From: Ectobacillus funiculus
Lineage (GTDB): Bacteria; Bacillota; Bacilli; Bacillales; Bacillaceae_G
Length of the DNA stretch: 64,000 bases
Assembly: GCF_042429435.1 (NCBI RefSeq)
Contig: NZ_JBHMAF010000200.1
Reading direction: 5' to 3' (one strand)
Shown: in pieces, positions 26,406-35,289 of the stretch
How positions within the stretch are numbered: position 1 is the first letter of the stretch
Layout: each line of letters starts with the position of its first letter
Position numbers and translations under genes: made by a program
Notes under the pieces: generated by a model
What the model was told of the DNA's origin: nothing
Seen by the model: only the letters and a program-made list of their open reading frames with translations
Databases searched by the model: none

Positions 26406-26636
26406 ATGCACAATCAATTGCAAGGGTTGGGAATCGACCCTTATCATGTAGGAGCGTTAGTTCCAATCGATGCTCAGGCCCAGGATTTGCGCGTGTTTGG
26501 GCGTTGTGGCGGTTGCTTCCGTTGTGGCGGTTGCTTCCGTTGTGGCGGTTGCTTCGGTTGTGGCGGTTGCTTCGGTTGTGGCGGTTGTTTCGGCTTTGGA
26601 TTTAGTTGTTTTGGTATCGGTTTCGGTTTTATTTAA
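26406..26636 (+). CDS. TOMM bacteriocin precursor, heterocycloanthracin/sonorensin family
   Basis: 76 residues. Leader residues about 1-31 with the family motif LGIDPYHVGALVP. The core starts at Cys34 and has ten Cys spaced exactly every third residue (34, 37 ... 61) in five six-residue units of form CGGCF(R/G), then a Gly/Phe tail with Ser67 and Cys68. The Cys/Ser residues are the expected sites of thiazole/oxazole formation by the downstream enzymes. ATG follows AAAGGGGGAGGAAAAA, an excellent ribosome binding site. Cleavage site, immunity and target are not visible. The family was described in B. anthracis/B. cereus, with sonorensin as a B. sonorensis member. Confidence 0.93.
   Translation: MHNQLQGLGIDPYHVGALVPIDAQAQDLRVFGRCGGCFRCGGCFRCGGCFGCGGCFGCGGCFGFGFSCFGIGFGFI
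26505..26594 (+). repeat. Five tandem 18-bp units in the precursor core
   Basis: TGTGGCGGTTGCTTC plus CGT or GGT repeats five times with almost no silent changes. Such near-identical DNA allows unit gain and loss by slippage, which would change core length. Confidence 0.92.
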
Positions 26637-26678
26637 TTGGTTTGGTAAACTCACAAAAAACATTAATTTTCGAAAGAA

Positions 26679-26713
26679 AGTGCCCCTGCATGAATCTGTG
26701 CTGCAGGGGCACT
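26679..26713 (+). terminator. Hairpin between precursor and maturation genes
   Basis: Perfect 12-bp stem AGTGCCCCTGCA/TGCAGGGGCACT with an 11-nt loop, 43 bp after the precursor stop. The downstream run (ACTTTACTGTTT) is only partly T-rich, so partial termination or 3' stabilisation of an abundant precursor mRNA is likely. Confidence 0.65.
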
Positions 26714-26800
26714 ACTTTACTGTTTAACATATTGGACAAAAAATCCTACATAAACTAATAGTGCGCAGGTAGTAACGATTAGGAATAAGGAGGAGCTAAA

Positions 26801-28756
26801 GTGGAAAATCTTAACTCGTCCGCACGTCTAAAGGTCAAAAGGGATACATTTTTTCTCCCGGATCAGAAGGGGGGGGTCTATTTTAGAAATAACTTAAATT
26901 CATTCCGAATGGAAGGCAAAACGATCTATCAGTGGATTGAAACATTGCTCCCGATGTTCAATGGGGAGCAAACATTGGGAGCTCTGACTCAAGGGTTAAC
27001 GCCACCGTATCGTGACAGGGTATACGAGATCGGAGAAATGTTATATAAGAATGGGTTTGCTCGCGATGTCAGCAAAGATATTCCCCATCAATTAAGTCGT
27101 CAAGTTCTTGAAAGATATGCTTCACAAATTGAATTCATCGAAAATTTTGCCGAGTCAGGCGCTTACCAATTTCAAGTATATCGTCAGGCTAAGGTTCTGA
27201 TTGTCGGCTCTGGTTCCTTCATGGTATCTCTGGTTGCTGCTTTACTCGAATCGGGACTGCCCAAATTAAACGTCATGATAACAGATACGGTTCCAACCAA
27301 TAGGTTGCGGCTGAATGACTTGGTAGAAAATTACAGAGAAAAAGATTCCGAGGTTGAGATGAAGGAAGTACCCTTTCATAAAGGGACAGGGGCAAATTTT
27401 TGGAAAGAAGCAATTCAGCCCTATGATTGGATTCTGTATGTCTCGCAGGATAGAAATGTAGATGAATTACGAAATCTGAATCAAATTTGCAAGGAAGAAA
27501 TGAAGGCATTTCTTCCGGCCGTCTATTTAGATAAAGTGGGGCTCACCGGACCGTTAACTCATGCAGAATCAGAGGGATGCTTCGAGTCTGCCTGGCGCAG
27601 AATTCATCAATCTGCCGTGCAAGCCGATGGAGAGCGGCAGGTCTTCTCTTCCACATCAGGAGCGATTTTGGCGAATATCTCTGTATTCGAATTTTTCAAG
27701 AAGGCTACAGGAATTGCAGGTTCCGATCAAAGTAATCAAATTTACATGCTTAATCTCGAAACGCTGGAAGGAGACTGGCATTCCTTCCTCACACATCCAT
27801 CCGTAACGTCTAAAAGTGGTATTCCCGAACTGGTTGAAGACCTTGATCTAAGACTGAAACATGAATCAGACAGGAATGAACAACAGGATTTGCTTTTGGA
27901 ATATTTCAGTCGATTAACTTCAAAAGAAATAGGTATTTTCCATACCTGGGAAGAACGGGATTTGCCACAGCTTCCTCTTTCCCAGTGTTATGTTCAGGCT
28001 GTTTCCCCTTTGTCAGAGGGACCGGCAGAACTGCTGCCGGAAGTTGTCTGTTCGGAACTGACACATGAAGAAGCTAGCAGAGCTGCCGGTTTGAAGGGTA
28101 TTGAAATGTATGTGTCAAAAATGATAGATTTTAGAGTCAAGAATCAGACAGATAGGGCTGGTGCGAATCTTCCAGAGGGTTTTATAGGCATTGGTTCAGG
28201 GGAAACAACCGCAGAGGCTGTTTGTCGAGGACTGCAAGCCTATCTGGATGAAGAATTGAAAAAAAGAAAGTCGGATCAGCTAAATACAGTTTATTGTGTG
28301 CCGATGGGAGCTATAGAAGATAAAAAATGCAGATTTTATTTAAATGCCCTTACTACCTTGAAGGGTTCACCGGCTATTGGTTTAAAAGAGGATGTAGCAG
28401 GCTTCCCAGTTGTATGGGTAAGGTCAAATGGCCGTTTGTATACAGGGGTAGGTTTAAATGCAGTATTGGCGTTGCGAAACACACTGCAGCAAGCGCTTTT
28501 CGATGCTCAAAACGAGATAAATTCCTTAGAGAGGCAAGAGAAGGATTCTATGATTTATCTGGAAAAAAAGAATATCAAACTTGAAATCCCCTCTTGTGAG
28601 GAAATGACACAATTGGAACTATTACAATCTGCCATTGAGGTCTTGAACCGAAACAACAAACAGTTATTCGTCTATGATCTATCGATTGAGCCCTTTTTAA
28701 AACAAGGGCTGGCAGGGGTATATGGTGTGCAGGTACGAGAGGGGGATTCCAAATGA
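26801..28756 (+). CDS. Thiazole-bacteriocin maturation protein, ThiF/E1-like (TOMM cyclodehydratase partner)
   Basis: 651 residues. The N-terminal 110 residues resemble a winged-helix leader-binding (RRE/PqqD-like) module: VKRDTFFLPDQKGGVYFRNN onward. A Rossmann-like segment KVLIVGSGSF begins near residue 131. The C-terminal half has a second alpha/beta region around GFIGIGSGETTAEAVCRGL. It matches the long ThiF-like proteins that accompany heterocycloanthracin-type precursors. Its role is probably leader recognition or cyclodehydratase assembly. GTG start 26801 after AAGGAGGAG. Overlaps the next gene by 4 bp. Confidence 0.85.
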   Translation: MENLNSSARLKVKRDTFFLPDQKGGVYFRNNLNSFRMEGKTIYQWIETLLPMFNGEQTLGALTQGLTPPYRDRVYEIGEMLYKNGFARDVSKDIPHQLSRQVLERYASQIEFIENFAESGAYQFQVYRQAKVLIVGSGSFMVSLVAALLESGLPKLNVMITDTVPTNRLRLNDLVENYREKDSEVEMKEVPFHKGTGANFWKEAIQPYDWILYVSQDRNVDELRNLNQICKEEMKAFLPAVYLDKVGLTGPLTHAESEGCFESAWRRIHQSAVQADGERQVFSSTSGAILANISVFEFFKKATGIAGSDQSNQIYMLNLETLEGDWHSFLTHPSVTSKSGIPELVEDLDLRLKHESDRNEQQDLLLEYFSRLTSKEIGIFHTWEERDLPQLPLSQCYVQAVSPLSEGPAELLPEVVCSELTHEEASRAAGLKGIEMYVSKMIDFRVKNQTDRAGANLPEGFIGIGSGETTAEAVCRGLQAYLDEELKKRKSDQLNTVYCVPMGAIEDKKCRFYLNALTTLKGSPAIGLKEDVAGFPVVWVRSNGRLYTGVGLNAVLALRNTLQQALFDAQNEINSLERQEKDSMIYLEKKNIKLEIPSCEEMTQLELLQSAIEVLNRNNKQLFVYDLSIEPFLKQGLAGVYGVQVREGDSK

Positions 28757-30693
28757 CTGCACATATCCTCATTAACGGAGACGGTTTATTAGCAGAATAT
28801 GTCTGTGATCAATTGTCCACTAGGTATCTAGTAAGACGTCAAAGCATTTTGGAAGAGATTCCCGAAGATACGGAATTAGGTCTGGTCCTCGACGATGCTT
28901 GGCATCCATCCCTTCATCAAAAAGCGGAACAGAGATTCAGGAACGCCGGTATCCCTTGGCTTCGAGGTTTCGTTTCATTTGGTGATGGTATCATTGGTCC
29001 ATTGATACGCCACAACAAACCTGGATGTTCCCTCTGTGCCGATAAACGGCGCCTGATAGCCGGACCCGATCGCCGTGAAATGTGGGAGATTCAGATGAGG
29101 TTGACTGCAGGAACAGGTGTGCCCCATGATGCATGGGTTTCCCGAACGGGGTTAAGGCAAATGGCAATCTTGATCAGTAACGAAGTGCAAAAAATTCTTC
29201 AGGGAGAACCCTCCTCCTTGGAAGAAAGGATGTTCATTACCAATCTGAGAATGTTAACGACCTCCAGTCACTTTTTCTTGCCTGATCCATTGTGCCCGAT
29301 TTGCAGTCCAATACCTGACGACACGCCGGAATTAGCACAAATTAACTTAGAATCTAGTCCTAAATTAAATGGTGCCGGTTACCGCTGCCGTTCGATGGAT
29401 GAATTGCAAACAGTGTTAATCGAAGACTATCTGGATGATCGTACTGGAATCATGAATGGAGAAATGGCGGATTTCAGGCTCCCATTTGCCGATGTTTTGG
29501 TTAACATGCCGTTGTTTGGAGTGGACGAGGGAGTAGCTGGCCGTTCTAATTCTTATGAAATGAGTAAGCTTACGGCCATTTTGGAAGGGTTGGAGCGGAA
29601 TTGCGGAATCGAGCCTCAAGGCAAAAGGAAGAAAGTTCATGATAGTTATCATAATGTAAAGCATATCGCATTAAATCCTGCAACAGTAGGTTTACATGAC
29701 CAGGAACAATATGCAAAGCCTCATTTTCCGTTTAAACCGTTTCACCCTGAGGTGCCAATGAATTGGGTTTGGGGTTATTCGTTTCTACAGGAACGTCCTA
29801 TACTGGTTCCGGAGTTACTTGCCTATTACAGTTTGGGCAATGGGGAGGGCTTTGTTTATGAAACCTCCAACGGGTGTGCATTGGGAGGAAGCTTGGAGGA
29901 GGCCATTTTCCATGGGATTATGGAGGTCGTCGAGCGAGATTCCTTCTTGTTAACATGGTATGCCAAGCTGCCCCTTCCTCGTCTTGACCCCCGTTCTGCT
30001 AACGATAAAGAATTAGAACTGATGGTCGACCGTTTACGTGAGGTGGCGGGATATGACGTTTATTTTTACAATTCGACGATGGAACAGGAGATTCCCAGCG
30101 TATTTGCAGTGGCAAAAAACAGAAGATCAAAGGGTGTAAACCTCATTTGTGCAGCAGGGACTAGTCCTGATCCTGTTAGAGCTGTAAAAAGTTCGATTTA
30201 CGAGCTTGCTGGAATGATGGTTAGGCATGACAAAATACTGGAGGAAAACCGGCAGAAGTATGAAAAAATGCTAAAAGATCCATTTGCAGTCCGTTCGATG
30301 GAGGACCATGGCCTGCTCTACGGTCTGCGGGAAGCAGAGGACCGGCTGAGCTTTTTATTGGATAATCATCGTCCATTACGAACATTTGCTGAAGAATTTA
30401 AACAGCCTCCGACGAATACCGATTTGAAGGATGATCTACAGGATATTCTTCAGAGGTTCCGCCAGTTGGACCTCGAGGTTATTGTGGTGGATCAGACGAC
30501 ACCTATAACCAAACGGAATGGATTATTCTGTGTAAAGGTATTGATTCCTGGCATGTTACCGATGACTTTCGGACATCACCTTACCCGTGTTAAAGGACTG
30601 GAAAGGGTCCTCCAGGTACCGATGAAACTTGGATTTACCAAACAGCCGTTATCGTATGAGCAGCTTAATCCATATCCACACCCGTTCCCATAA
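28753..30693 (+). CDS. TOMM cyclodehydratase: leader-binding E1-like domain fused to YcaO
   Basis: 646 residues. Residues about 1-190 form a zinc-binding E1-like domain with Cys92/Cys95 (CSLC) and Cys181/Cys184 (CPIC). Residues about 240-646 are the YcaO domain: SNSYEMSKLTAILEGLER, then SNGCALGGSLEEAIFHGIME with VVERDSFLLTW, the ATP-site Glu/Arg segments, and a proline-rich end NPYPHPFP matching the C-terminal PxPxP motif important in YcaO cyclodehydratases. It should phosphorylate backbone amides with ATP and cyclise Cys/Ser of the precursor to azolines. ATG 28753 overlaps the previous stop. Confidence 0.92.
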   Translation: MTAHILINGDGLLAEYVCDQLSTRYLVRRQSILEEIPEDTELGLVLDDAWHPSLHQKAEQRFRNAGIPWLRGFVSFGDGIIGPLIRHNKPGCSLCADKRRLIAGPDRREMWEIQMRLTAGTGVPHDAWVSRTGLRQMAILISNEVQKILQGEPSSLEERMFITNLRMLTTSSHFFLPDPLCPICSPIPDDTPELAQINLESSPKLNGAGYRCRSMDELQTVLIEDYLDDRTGIMNGEMADFRLPFADVLVNMPLFGVDEGVAGRSNSYEMSKLTAILEGLERNCGIEPQGKRKKVHDSYHNVKHIALNPATVGLHDQEQYAKPHFPFKPFHPEVPMNWVWGYSFLQERPILVPELLAYYSLGNGEGFVYETSNGCALGGSLEEAIFHGIMEVVERDSFLLTWYAKLPLPRLDPRSANDKELELMVDRLREVAGYDVYFYNSTMEQEIPSVFAVAKNRRSKGVNLICAAGTSPDPVRAVKSSIYELAGMMVRHDKILEENRQKYEKMLKDPFAVRSMEDHGLLYGLREAEDRLSFLLDNHRPLRTFAEEFKQPPTNTDLKDDLQDILQRFRQLDLEVIVVDQTTPITKRNGLFCVKVLIPGMLPMTFGHHLTRVKGLERVLQVPMKLGFTKQPLSYEQLNPYPHPFP

Positions 30694-30717
30694 TTGAAAA
30701 GTAGGAGGTGTCTAAGA

Positions 30718-32298
30718 TTGAAACTGGAAACATTTTTGCACCATCTTCACTTTGACACGGAAAAACTCTATCCCCCAGATTGGCAAGTGGATTGGGACGA
30801 TGCGCCACTACCATATAAACTGTACCGCGGCTTACCAGTGATTCCACTGACCGGAGATGTACCGTTAACTCTCGATAGACGAGAAGCCCATGGAGAGCCT
30901 GGACTAGAAGAACTTGGTCATTTCTTATGGTATGTATACGGCATAACACAATACGCTCAATCGGCTTTCCTTGAGGACCCCGAGGAAAGAACTGCTGTAA
31001 GCTATGCCCAGCTATTACGAAGGTTTGTTCCCTCTGGTGGGGCCTTGTATCCCAATGAATTATATGTGTATATAAAGCTGGAGGACGTACCAAAGGGAAT
31101 CTACCATTACGATGTGGCTCATCATCGACTCCAATTGCTCAGAGAAGGAAATTACGATTCCTACTTGTCTAGAAGTCTTGGGAATTGTGATGTTTCTGAT
31201 TGCTTCTGCACTGTTTTTGTCTCGACAGTTTTTGGGAAAAACTTCTACAAATATAATAATTTCTCCTACAGGCTTCAAGGGTTAGATGCCGGTGTGATAA
31301 TTGGGCAAGCGCTAGAAGTGGCTGATCGGATGGGATTCTCATCGCGGGTATGTTACCAATTTCTTGATCGGTCTATTAATCATTTGCTTGGACTATCCGA
31401 ACAGGACGAAAGTGTCTATGCAATGATCCCATTATCTATTTATCCATCTGCCCAATGTGTTGACAACATTAATAGAGAAGAACATGTTTCTGCCGCTGAA
31501 TTGTCGCAGGAAGTGCCATTGCTAAAAGCTGAAACCTATAACCGTTCAAAGAGAATCCTTGATTACCCAATGCTCAAAGAGATGAATGAAGCATCGATGT
31601 TTGAAACAACGCAGTCATTTGTGAAGATAAAAAAAGATGATCGTGTTAAAAGGTCCCTTGGTACTGAATCCATCTTGCTCCCATTTACGGAGTCCTTTTC
31701 GTACGATCTTGCTTCTGTTTGCAGAGAGAGACATTCTCCTGATACTGATTTTATGATGGGGAAAGTCAGTCAAACCCAGCTAGCCACTTTGTTTAAAGAG
31801 TCTTTTTCCGTAATTTACCATAATGATCTTGACGGTACACATGGAAAATCTCATACTCGTGTTTCTTTGTACGGCTGTTTTTATAATGTGGAGGGAGTTC
31901 CAAATGGTGCTTACTTTTATGACAAAAGCGCTCATGGACTTTGCAGAATAACTCAAGGGGATTATCGGGAGTTTCTACAATATGGATTAACGATGCCCAA
32001 TGTAAATCTGTTTCAAGTGCCGCTCTGCCTGCATGTTGTTGGTGACAAGGACCACCTTAAGGAGGAATTGGGATATAGAGGATACCGCATTCAACAGATG
32101 GAAGCGGGTATCCTCGTGCAACGGCTGCTCTTGATATCGTGTGCCTTAGGTATGGGAGGGCACCCACTATTAGGTTTTAATACGAAGCAATGTGATGACC
32201 TTTACAGAGCCGATTCGAAACAAATAACGAGCCTCATCCAAATCCCTGTAGGTCCATACCGTCCCCGTGCCTGGTTAAAAGGAATTTTGAATAGTTAG
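30718..32298 (+). CDS. SagB-type FMN dehydrogenase, two nitroreductase-like halves
   Basis: 526 residues, about twice a single nitroreductase domain. The first half has SYAQLLRRFVPSGGALYPNE and VPKGIYHYDVAHHRLQLL; the second half repeats the pattern as SLYGCFYNVEGVPNGAYFYD and ends with CALGMGGHPLLGFN. SagB enzymes oxidise azolines to thiazoles and oxazoles with FMN. The second half may be structural or catalytic; this cannot be decided here. I chose TTG 30718, 9 bases after AGGAGG; an upstream TTG at 30694 precedes the ribosome binding site. Last gene of the cluster. Confidence 0.9.
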   Translation: MKLETFLHHLHFDTEKLYPPDWQVDWDDAPLPYKLYRGLPVIPLTGDVPLTLDRREAHGEPGLEELGHFLWYVYGITQYAQSAFLEDPEERTAVSYAQLLRRFVPSGGALYPNELYVYIKLEDVPKGIYHYDVAHHRLQLLREGNYDSYLSRSLGNCDVSDCFCTVFVSTVFGKNFYKYNNFSYRLQGLDAGVIIGQALEVADRMGFSSRVCYQFLDRSINHLLGLSEQDESVYAMIPLSIYPSAQCVDNINREEHVSAAELSQEVPLLKAETYNRSKRILDYPMLKEMNEASMFETTQSFVKIKKDDRVKRSLGTESILLPFTESFSYDLASVCRERHSPDTDFMMGKVSQTQLATLFKESFSVIYHNDLDGTHGKSHTRVSLYGCFYNVEGVPNGAYFYDKSAHGLCRITQGDYREFLQYGLTMPNVNLFQVPLCLHVVGDKDHLKEELGYRGYRIQQMEAGILVQRLLLISCALGMGGHPLLGFNTKQCDDLYRADSKQITSLIQIPVGPYRPRAWLKGILNS

Positions 32299-32410
32299 GA
32301 TAGACAAGAGCAAAGAAGCATTGTGGAATTGATTCAAGTGAATTTGAAGACTCCAATGATTGGACTGGTAATATGAGGGAATTACCATTCTTTATCTAAA
32401 CAATAACATA

Positions 32411-32448
32411 AAAAAGGCCTGCAGTTGGTCGGTCTCTGCTAGCCTTTT
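32411..32448. terminator. Terminator between the bacteriocin operon and the methyltransferase gene
   Basis: AAAAGGC..GCAG pairs with CTGC..GCCTTTT, T-rich on both exits, in the convergent gap 32299-32470. The rest of the gap shows nothing. Confidence 0.6.
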
Positions 32449-32470
32449 CTATGTTAAAGCTTTTAAACAA

Positions 32471-33190
32471 CTATTTAGTACATGAAAATACTCGATAGTC
32501 CAAAACGCCTTGATACTTAATCATTAGATGAAAATGTTGAGTTATTATCCCATAAAGTTGAGGATCGATATGCGCTGAGTACGTAAATTCAGGTATTGGA
32601 TTGTTCTGGAAGTTAGAATGCTCTTGCACTCGAGTTTTTATATGTTTAAAACCGGTATGTTCAAATAAATTGACCCAGTCCTTCTCCATAAGGACGGAAT
32701 CTAATCCATAAAATTGCTTTATTTCCTCCTCGTTAGTTGTCTCAAGCTGTTTATTCATGGTAAGTTCATTTGCAATAAACCGACCGCCATTCTTCAATAA
32801 TCGAAATATTTCTTTAAGTGCTCTAGGCTTATTTACAAAAGAAAGAACAGATTCGGAAATAATAAAATTAAATCTCCCATCTGCTAAAGGAAAGTTCTCT
32901 ATTGAGCCTTGAATAATTTCAACTGGTAATTGGTATTTAGTCATTCTATTTTTGGCCTTTTCTATCATGATTGGATTGATGTCCATTGCTGTTACTTTTG
33001 CTCCGTATCGGGAAGCTAAATAGGCAGCTGTTTGACCTGTTCCGCACCCTACATCTAAAATGTAAGAGGTTTCGTTAATTTCCTCAGTCTTGAATATTTT
33101 CTTTGTTAGACTGATACCACCGGGGTGTGCGCCGCCAACCCCAAATTTGGACAAAGCATCCAAATAAATCGAATTTCTAATTAGAACCAC
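32471..33190 (-). CDS. SAM-dependent class I methyltransferase
   Basis: About 239 residues. SAM-binding motif I is VGCGTGQTAAYLA (residues about 47-60), followed by AMDINPIMIEKAK, IIQGSIENFPL and the motif IV/V segment ISESVLSFVNKPRAL with FRLLKNGGRF. The acceptor is unknown; the C-terminal third is unlike small-molecule O-methyltransferases I can name. The start is uncertain: GTG 33190 lies inside GGGGAGGTGG, too close to that ribosome binding site, so translation may begin a few codons later. It is convergent with the TOMM operon, so a tailoring role is possible but unsupported. Confidence 0.8.
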   Translation of the reverse strand: MVLIRNSIYLDALSKFGVGGAHPGGISLTKKIFKTEEINETSYILDVGCGTGQTAAYLASRYGAKVTAMDINPIMIEKAKNRMTKYQLPVEIIQGSIENFPLADGRFNFIISESVLSFVNKPRALKEIFRLLKNGGRFIANELTMNKQLETTNEEEIKQFYGLDSVLMEKDWVNLFEHTGFKHIKTRVQEHSNFQNNPIPEFTYSAHIDPQLYGIITQHFHLMIKYQGVLDYRVFSCTK

Positions 33191-33250
33191 CTCCCCTTCG
33201 CCTATCTTTTTTACATAATATGAAACTAAAAAAAGATGGTTCCTTCTTAA

Positions 33251-33506
33251 GGCGTATCTTATGATGATATAGCCAAGGGAATTAGCGTTAGTAAACCAAC
33301 CCTAATTAAATGGAGGAGGGAATTGGAAGCTGACTGAAATCAGTAATCGTAAAGCGTTGGAATGGGAAGCTTTACAGGGAAAATATTTCGTTTCAAAAGC
33401 TAAGAGAGTTGAGTTATACGGTGAAGAATTATCCCGTTTAAAAGAAAACGACACTTTCGACGATATGTTAGCAAGCTTTGATGAGGTAATTGTTGAATTG
33501 AACTGA
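33251..33506 (+). pseudogene. Frameshifted small HTH-like protein remnant
   Basis: Frame 1 (33251-33330) reads SYDDIAKGISVSKPTLIKW, a helix-turn-helix-like start, and ends at TGA. Joined in the next frame it continues TEISNRKALEWEALQGKYFV, KAKRVELYGEELSRLKEN and DMLASFDEVIVELN up to TGA 33504-33506. The same style occurs in short hypothetical Bacillus proteins. One indel near 33333 breaks it, and no start codon is seen. Confidence 0.55.
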
Positions 33507-33644
33507 CTAATAAGATTAAGAAGCAAAATGTTCAAGATAAAAAAGAAAATGATAAAACAAAGTAACTCGTGTGCCACAAAAGGTATACGAGTTTTTCTTT
33601 TTTATTTATAATGGAGGTCTAAATCCATTATTAACAATAGTTAG

Positions 33645-33743
33645 GCTACCCAGTAAATTCAGAAAATTTACAGATAAAGTAGCAGTGCAACTACGCCTCT
33701 GTCTTCACCTAACGGTTCGCCAACCGGCAAGTTTTCTTTGTCG
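33645..33743 (+). repeat. Dispersed intergenic repeat, copy D (5' truncated)
   Basis: Retains the GCAACTACGCCTCTGTCTTC block and a tail hairpin GGTTCGCCAACCGGC followed by AAGTTTTCTTT. The head is missing or degenerate. Located just upstream of mscL. Confidence 0.7.
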
Positions 33744-33804
33744 GGAAAAAAGATGGTACAATGAGGAAATCAAGAGAGATAATGAAAGAAAGGGGGCAAG
33801 AGAT

Positions 33805-34203
33805 ATGTGGCAGGAATTTAAGAAGTTTGCATTCAAAGGAAATGTTATGGATTTGGCTGTCGGGGTTATTATTGGTGCCGCATTTGGGAAAATCGTAACC
33901 TCCTTGGTCGCAGATATTATTACACCGCTCGTGGGGTTGTTGCTAGGCGGTATTAATATTACGCATTTACAAATCCAAGTCGGCAACGCGATTGTGAAAT
34001 ACGGCAGTTTTCTGCAAACTATTGTCGACTTTTTAATTGTTGCGTTCTCTATTTTTATGTTTATTCGCTTTTTTAACAAGTTAAAGAGGAAGCAGGAAAC
34101 AGAGGAGAAGCAGGAGGAGCCAAAGCCAAGCAGAGAAGAAGAATTGTTAGCAGAAATTCGTGATGTTTTAAAGCAAGGTATACAAAGGGAAACCGATAAA
34201 TAA
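33805..34203 (+). CDS. mscL: Large-conductance mechanosensitive channel
   Basis: 132 residues. FAFKGNVMDLAVGVIIGAAFGKIV is the N-terminal amphipathic helix and pore-lining TM1; TM2 is FLIVAFSIFMFIRFF; the C-terminal charged bundle is EEKQEEPKPSREEELLAEI. A homopentameric emergency valve opened by membrane tension. ATG 33805 follows AAAGGGGGCAAGAGAT; a longer frame upstream crosses the repeat and is not credible. Confidence 0.97.
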   Translation: MWQEFKKFAFKGNVMDLAVGVIIGAAFGKIVTSLVADIITPLVGLLLGGINITHLQIQVGNAIVKYGSFLQTIVDFLIVAFSIFMFIRFFNKLKRKQETEEKQEEPKPSREEELLAEIRDVLKQGIQRETDK

Positions 34204-34221
34204 GTTCTAAAGGAAAAGATG

Positions 34222-34245
34222 AAGCCGCCCAAAAGGCGGCTTTTT
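34222..34245. terminator. Terminator between mscL and the phosphoesterase gene
   Basis: AAGCCGCC/GGCGGCTT with a 5-nt loop and T5 exit; overlaps the last codon of the convergent gene. Confidence 0.85.
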
Positions 34246-35161
34246 AGCTCCGCAAGCCCGGTACTGTGACTGGTGTAAAGTCAAGGGATGGCTCTGACGT
34301 ATCGAGGTTGCTCATGGTACAAACGAAATAGTTTGGACTGTTGTTGCGGCTTGTGCTATTACCGCCGCATCCGGTAACAAGATAAGGAACTTGGTGAGTA
34401 CCGCTGGGTGTTTGAAATGAAGCGGTGTACTCATATGAAAAATGCCGATGGTGGTTGAAAATGCCTTTAACGCTTGTGCTTATATGTTGAAAAAATGCTT
34501 GTGTTTCATTCGCTGATAAAGCGTAATGGTTATTGGCTGAATTTTGTTTAAAGGCTCCTACGCGTAAGTCGGCGTGAAAGTCGATTAGGTAATGATCGGA
34601 TGGATGTGTAACGAGCTTCCTCTTCAGCCACTCTAGGTCTTCTTCATAAAAATAAGGTGAGCCTTTTAAGTCTTCGAAGTATGTTGGAAGATAGATGTAG
34701 GCTATATTTGAATCTGGAATCAATATCTCTCCTTTAACAGGTCCAATATATGCTTCAAACAATCGGGGAGATAGTTCATCATCTTCAAGGATGAAATCAT
34801 GATTGCCGATTGTGACGAAAATCGGCAGCTCCTTCGGAAATAATATTTCTTTTGTAATATCTACAAAGGCGCGAAAGTTCGCTTCCTTTTGTTTCGCTTT
34901 GCTAATGCCTTTAATCACACCGTCACCAATGGCGTCCCCGCCATGAATGACAAAAGCCGCGGAAGAACCGTGATGTTTTACAATATGCTGCAGAATCCTT
35001 TTGTAGCGTTCTCCATTTTTGTCTAGGTCATGCTGCATTGTATGACCGTTCCAACCATAAGAGTTTATATGGCTGTCACCAAGAATAATAAACTGTATTT
35101 CATCATCTGGAAATGACTTTTTTTGTAATAGCTTTAACGATTCCTCATTTAACGTTGTCAT
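34244..35161 (-). CDS. Calcineurin-like metallophosphoesterase
   Basis: 305 residues. The metal-site motifs are in order: GDSH (residues about 28-31), GGD in VIHGGDAIGD, GNHD in TIGNHDF, then FHAD and a final NHHRH. The protein has no signal peptide, so it should be cytosolic. Substrate unknown. I use ATG 35161 (MTTLNEES), which follows TAAGGAGTATAACCG; an upstream ATG adds 27 unlikely residues. Divergent from the NRDE gene. Confidence 0.87.
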   Translation of the reverse strand: MTTLNEESLKLLQKKSFPDDEIQFIILGDSHINSYGWNGHTMQHDLDKNGERYKRILQHIVKHHGSSAAFVIHGGDAIGDGVIKGISKAKQKEANFRAFVDITKEILFPKELPIFVTIGNHDFILEDDELSPRLFEAYIGPVKGEILIPDSNIAYIYLPTYFEDLKGSPYFYEEDLEWLKRKLVTHPSDHYLIDFHADLRVGAFKQNSANNHYALSANETQAFFQHISTSVKGIFNHHRHFSYEYTASFQTPSGTHQVPYLVTGCGGNSTSRNNSPNYFVCTMSNLDTSEPSLDFTPVTVPGLRS

Positions 35162-35289
35162 GCGGTTATACTCCTTACAAATTGATACCTTATCGTATGC
35201 GTAAAAGCAAGAGGGGGTTTCGTTTAGTGGTAAGAAAACCAATTATGATATAGTGAAGAAAAGCATGCTTTGGAAGGAAAGTGATAAAC

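Noticed and set aside
26505..26594. Tandem repeats considered as a CRISPR array
   Set aside because: Units are contiguous 18-mers without spacers and lie in frame inside a coding sequence. No CRISPR array or cas gene was seen in the window.
26457..26663. Minus-strand ORF with many Thr/Ala repeats opposite the bacteriocin precursor
   Set aside because: It is a mirror of the 18-bp repeats; the plus-strand frame has the ribosome binding site, leader motif and enzyme context.
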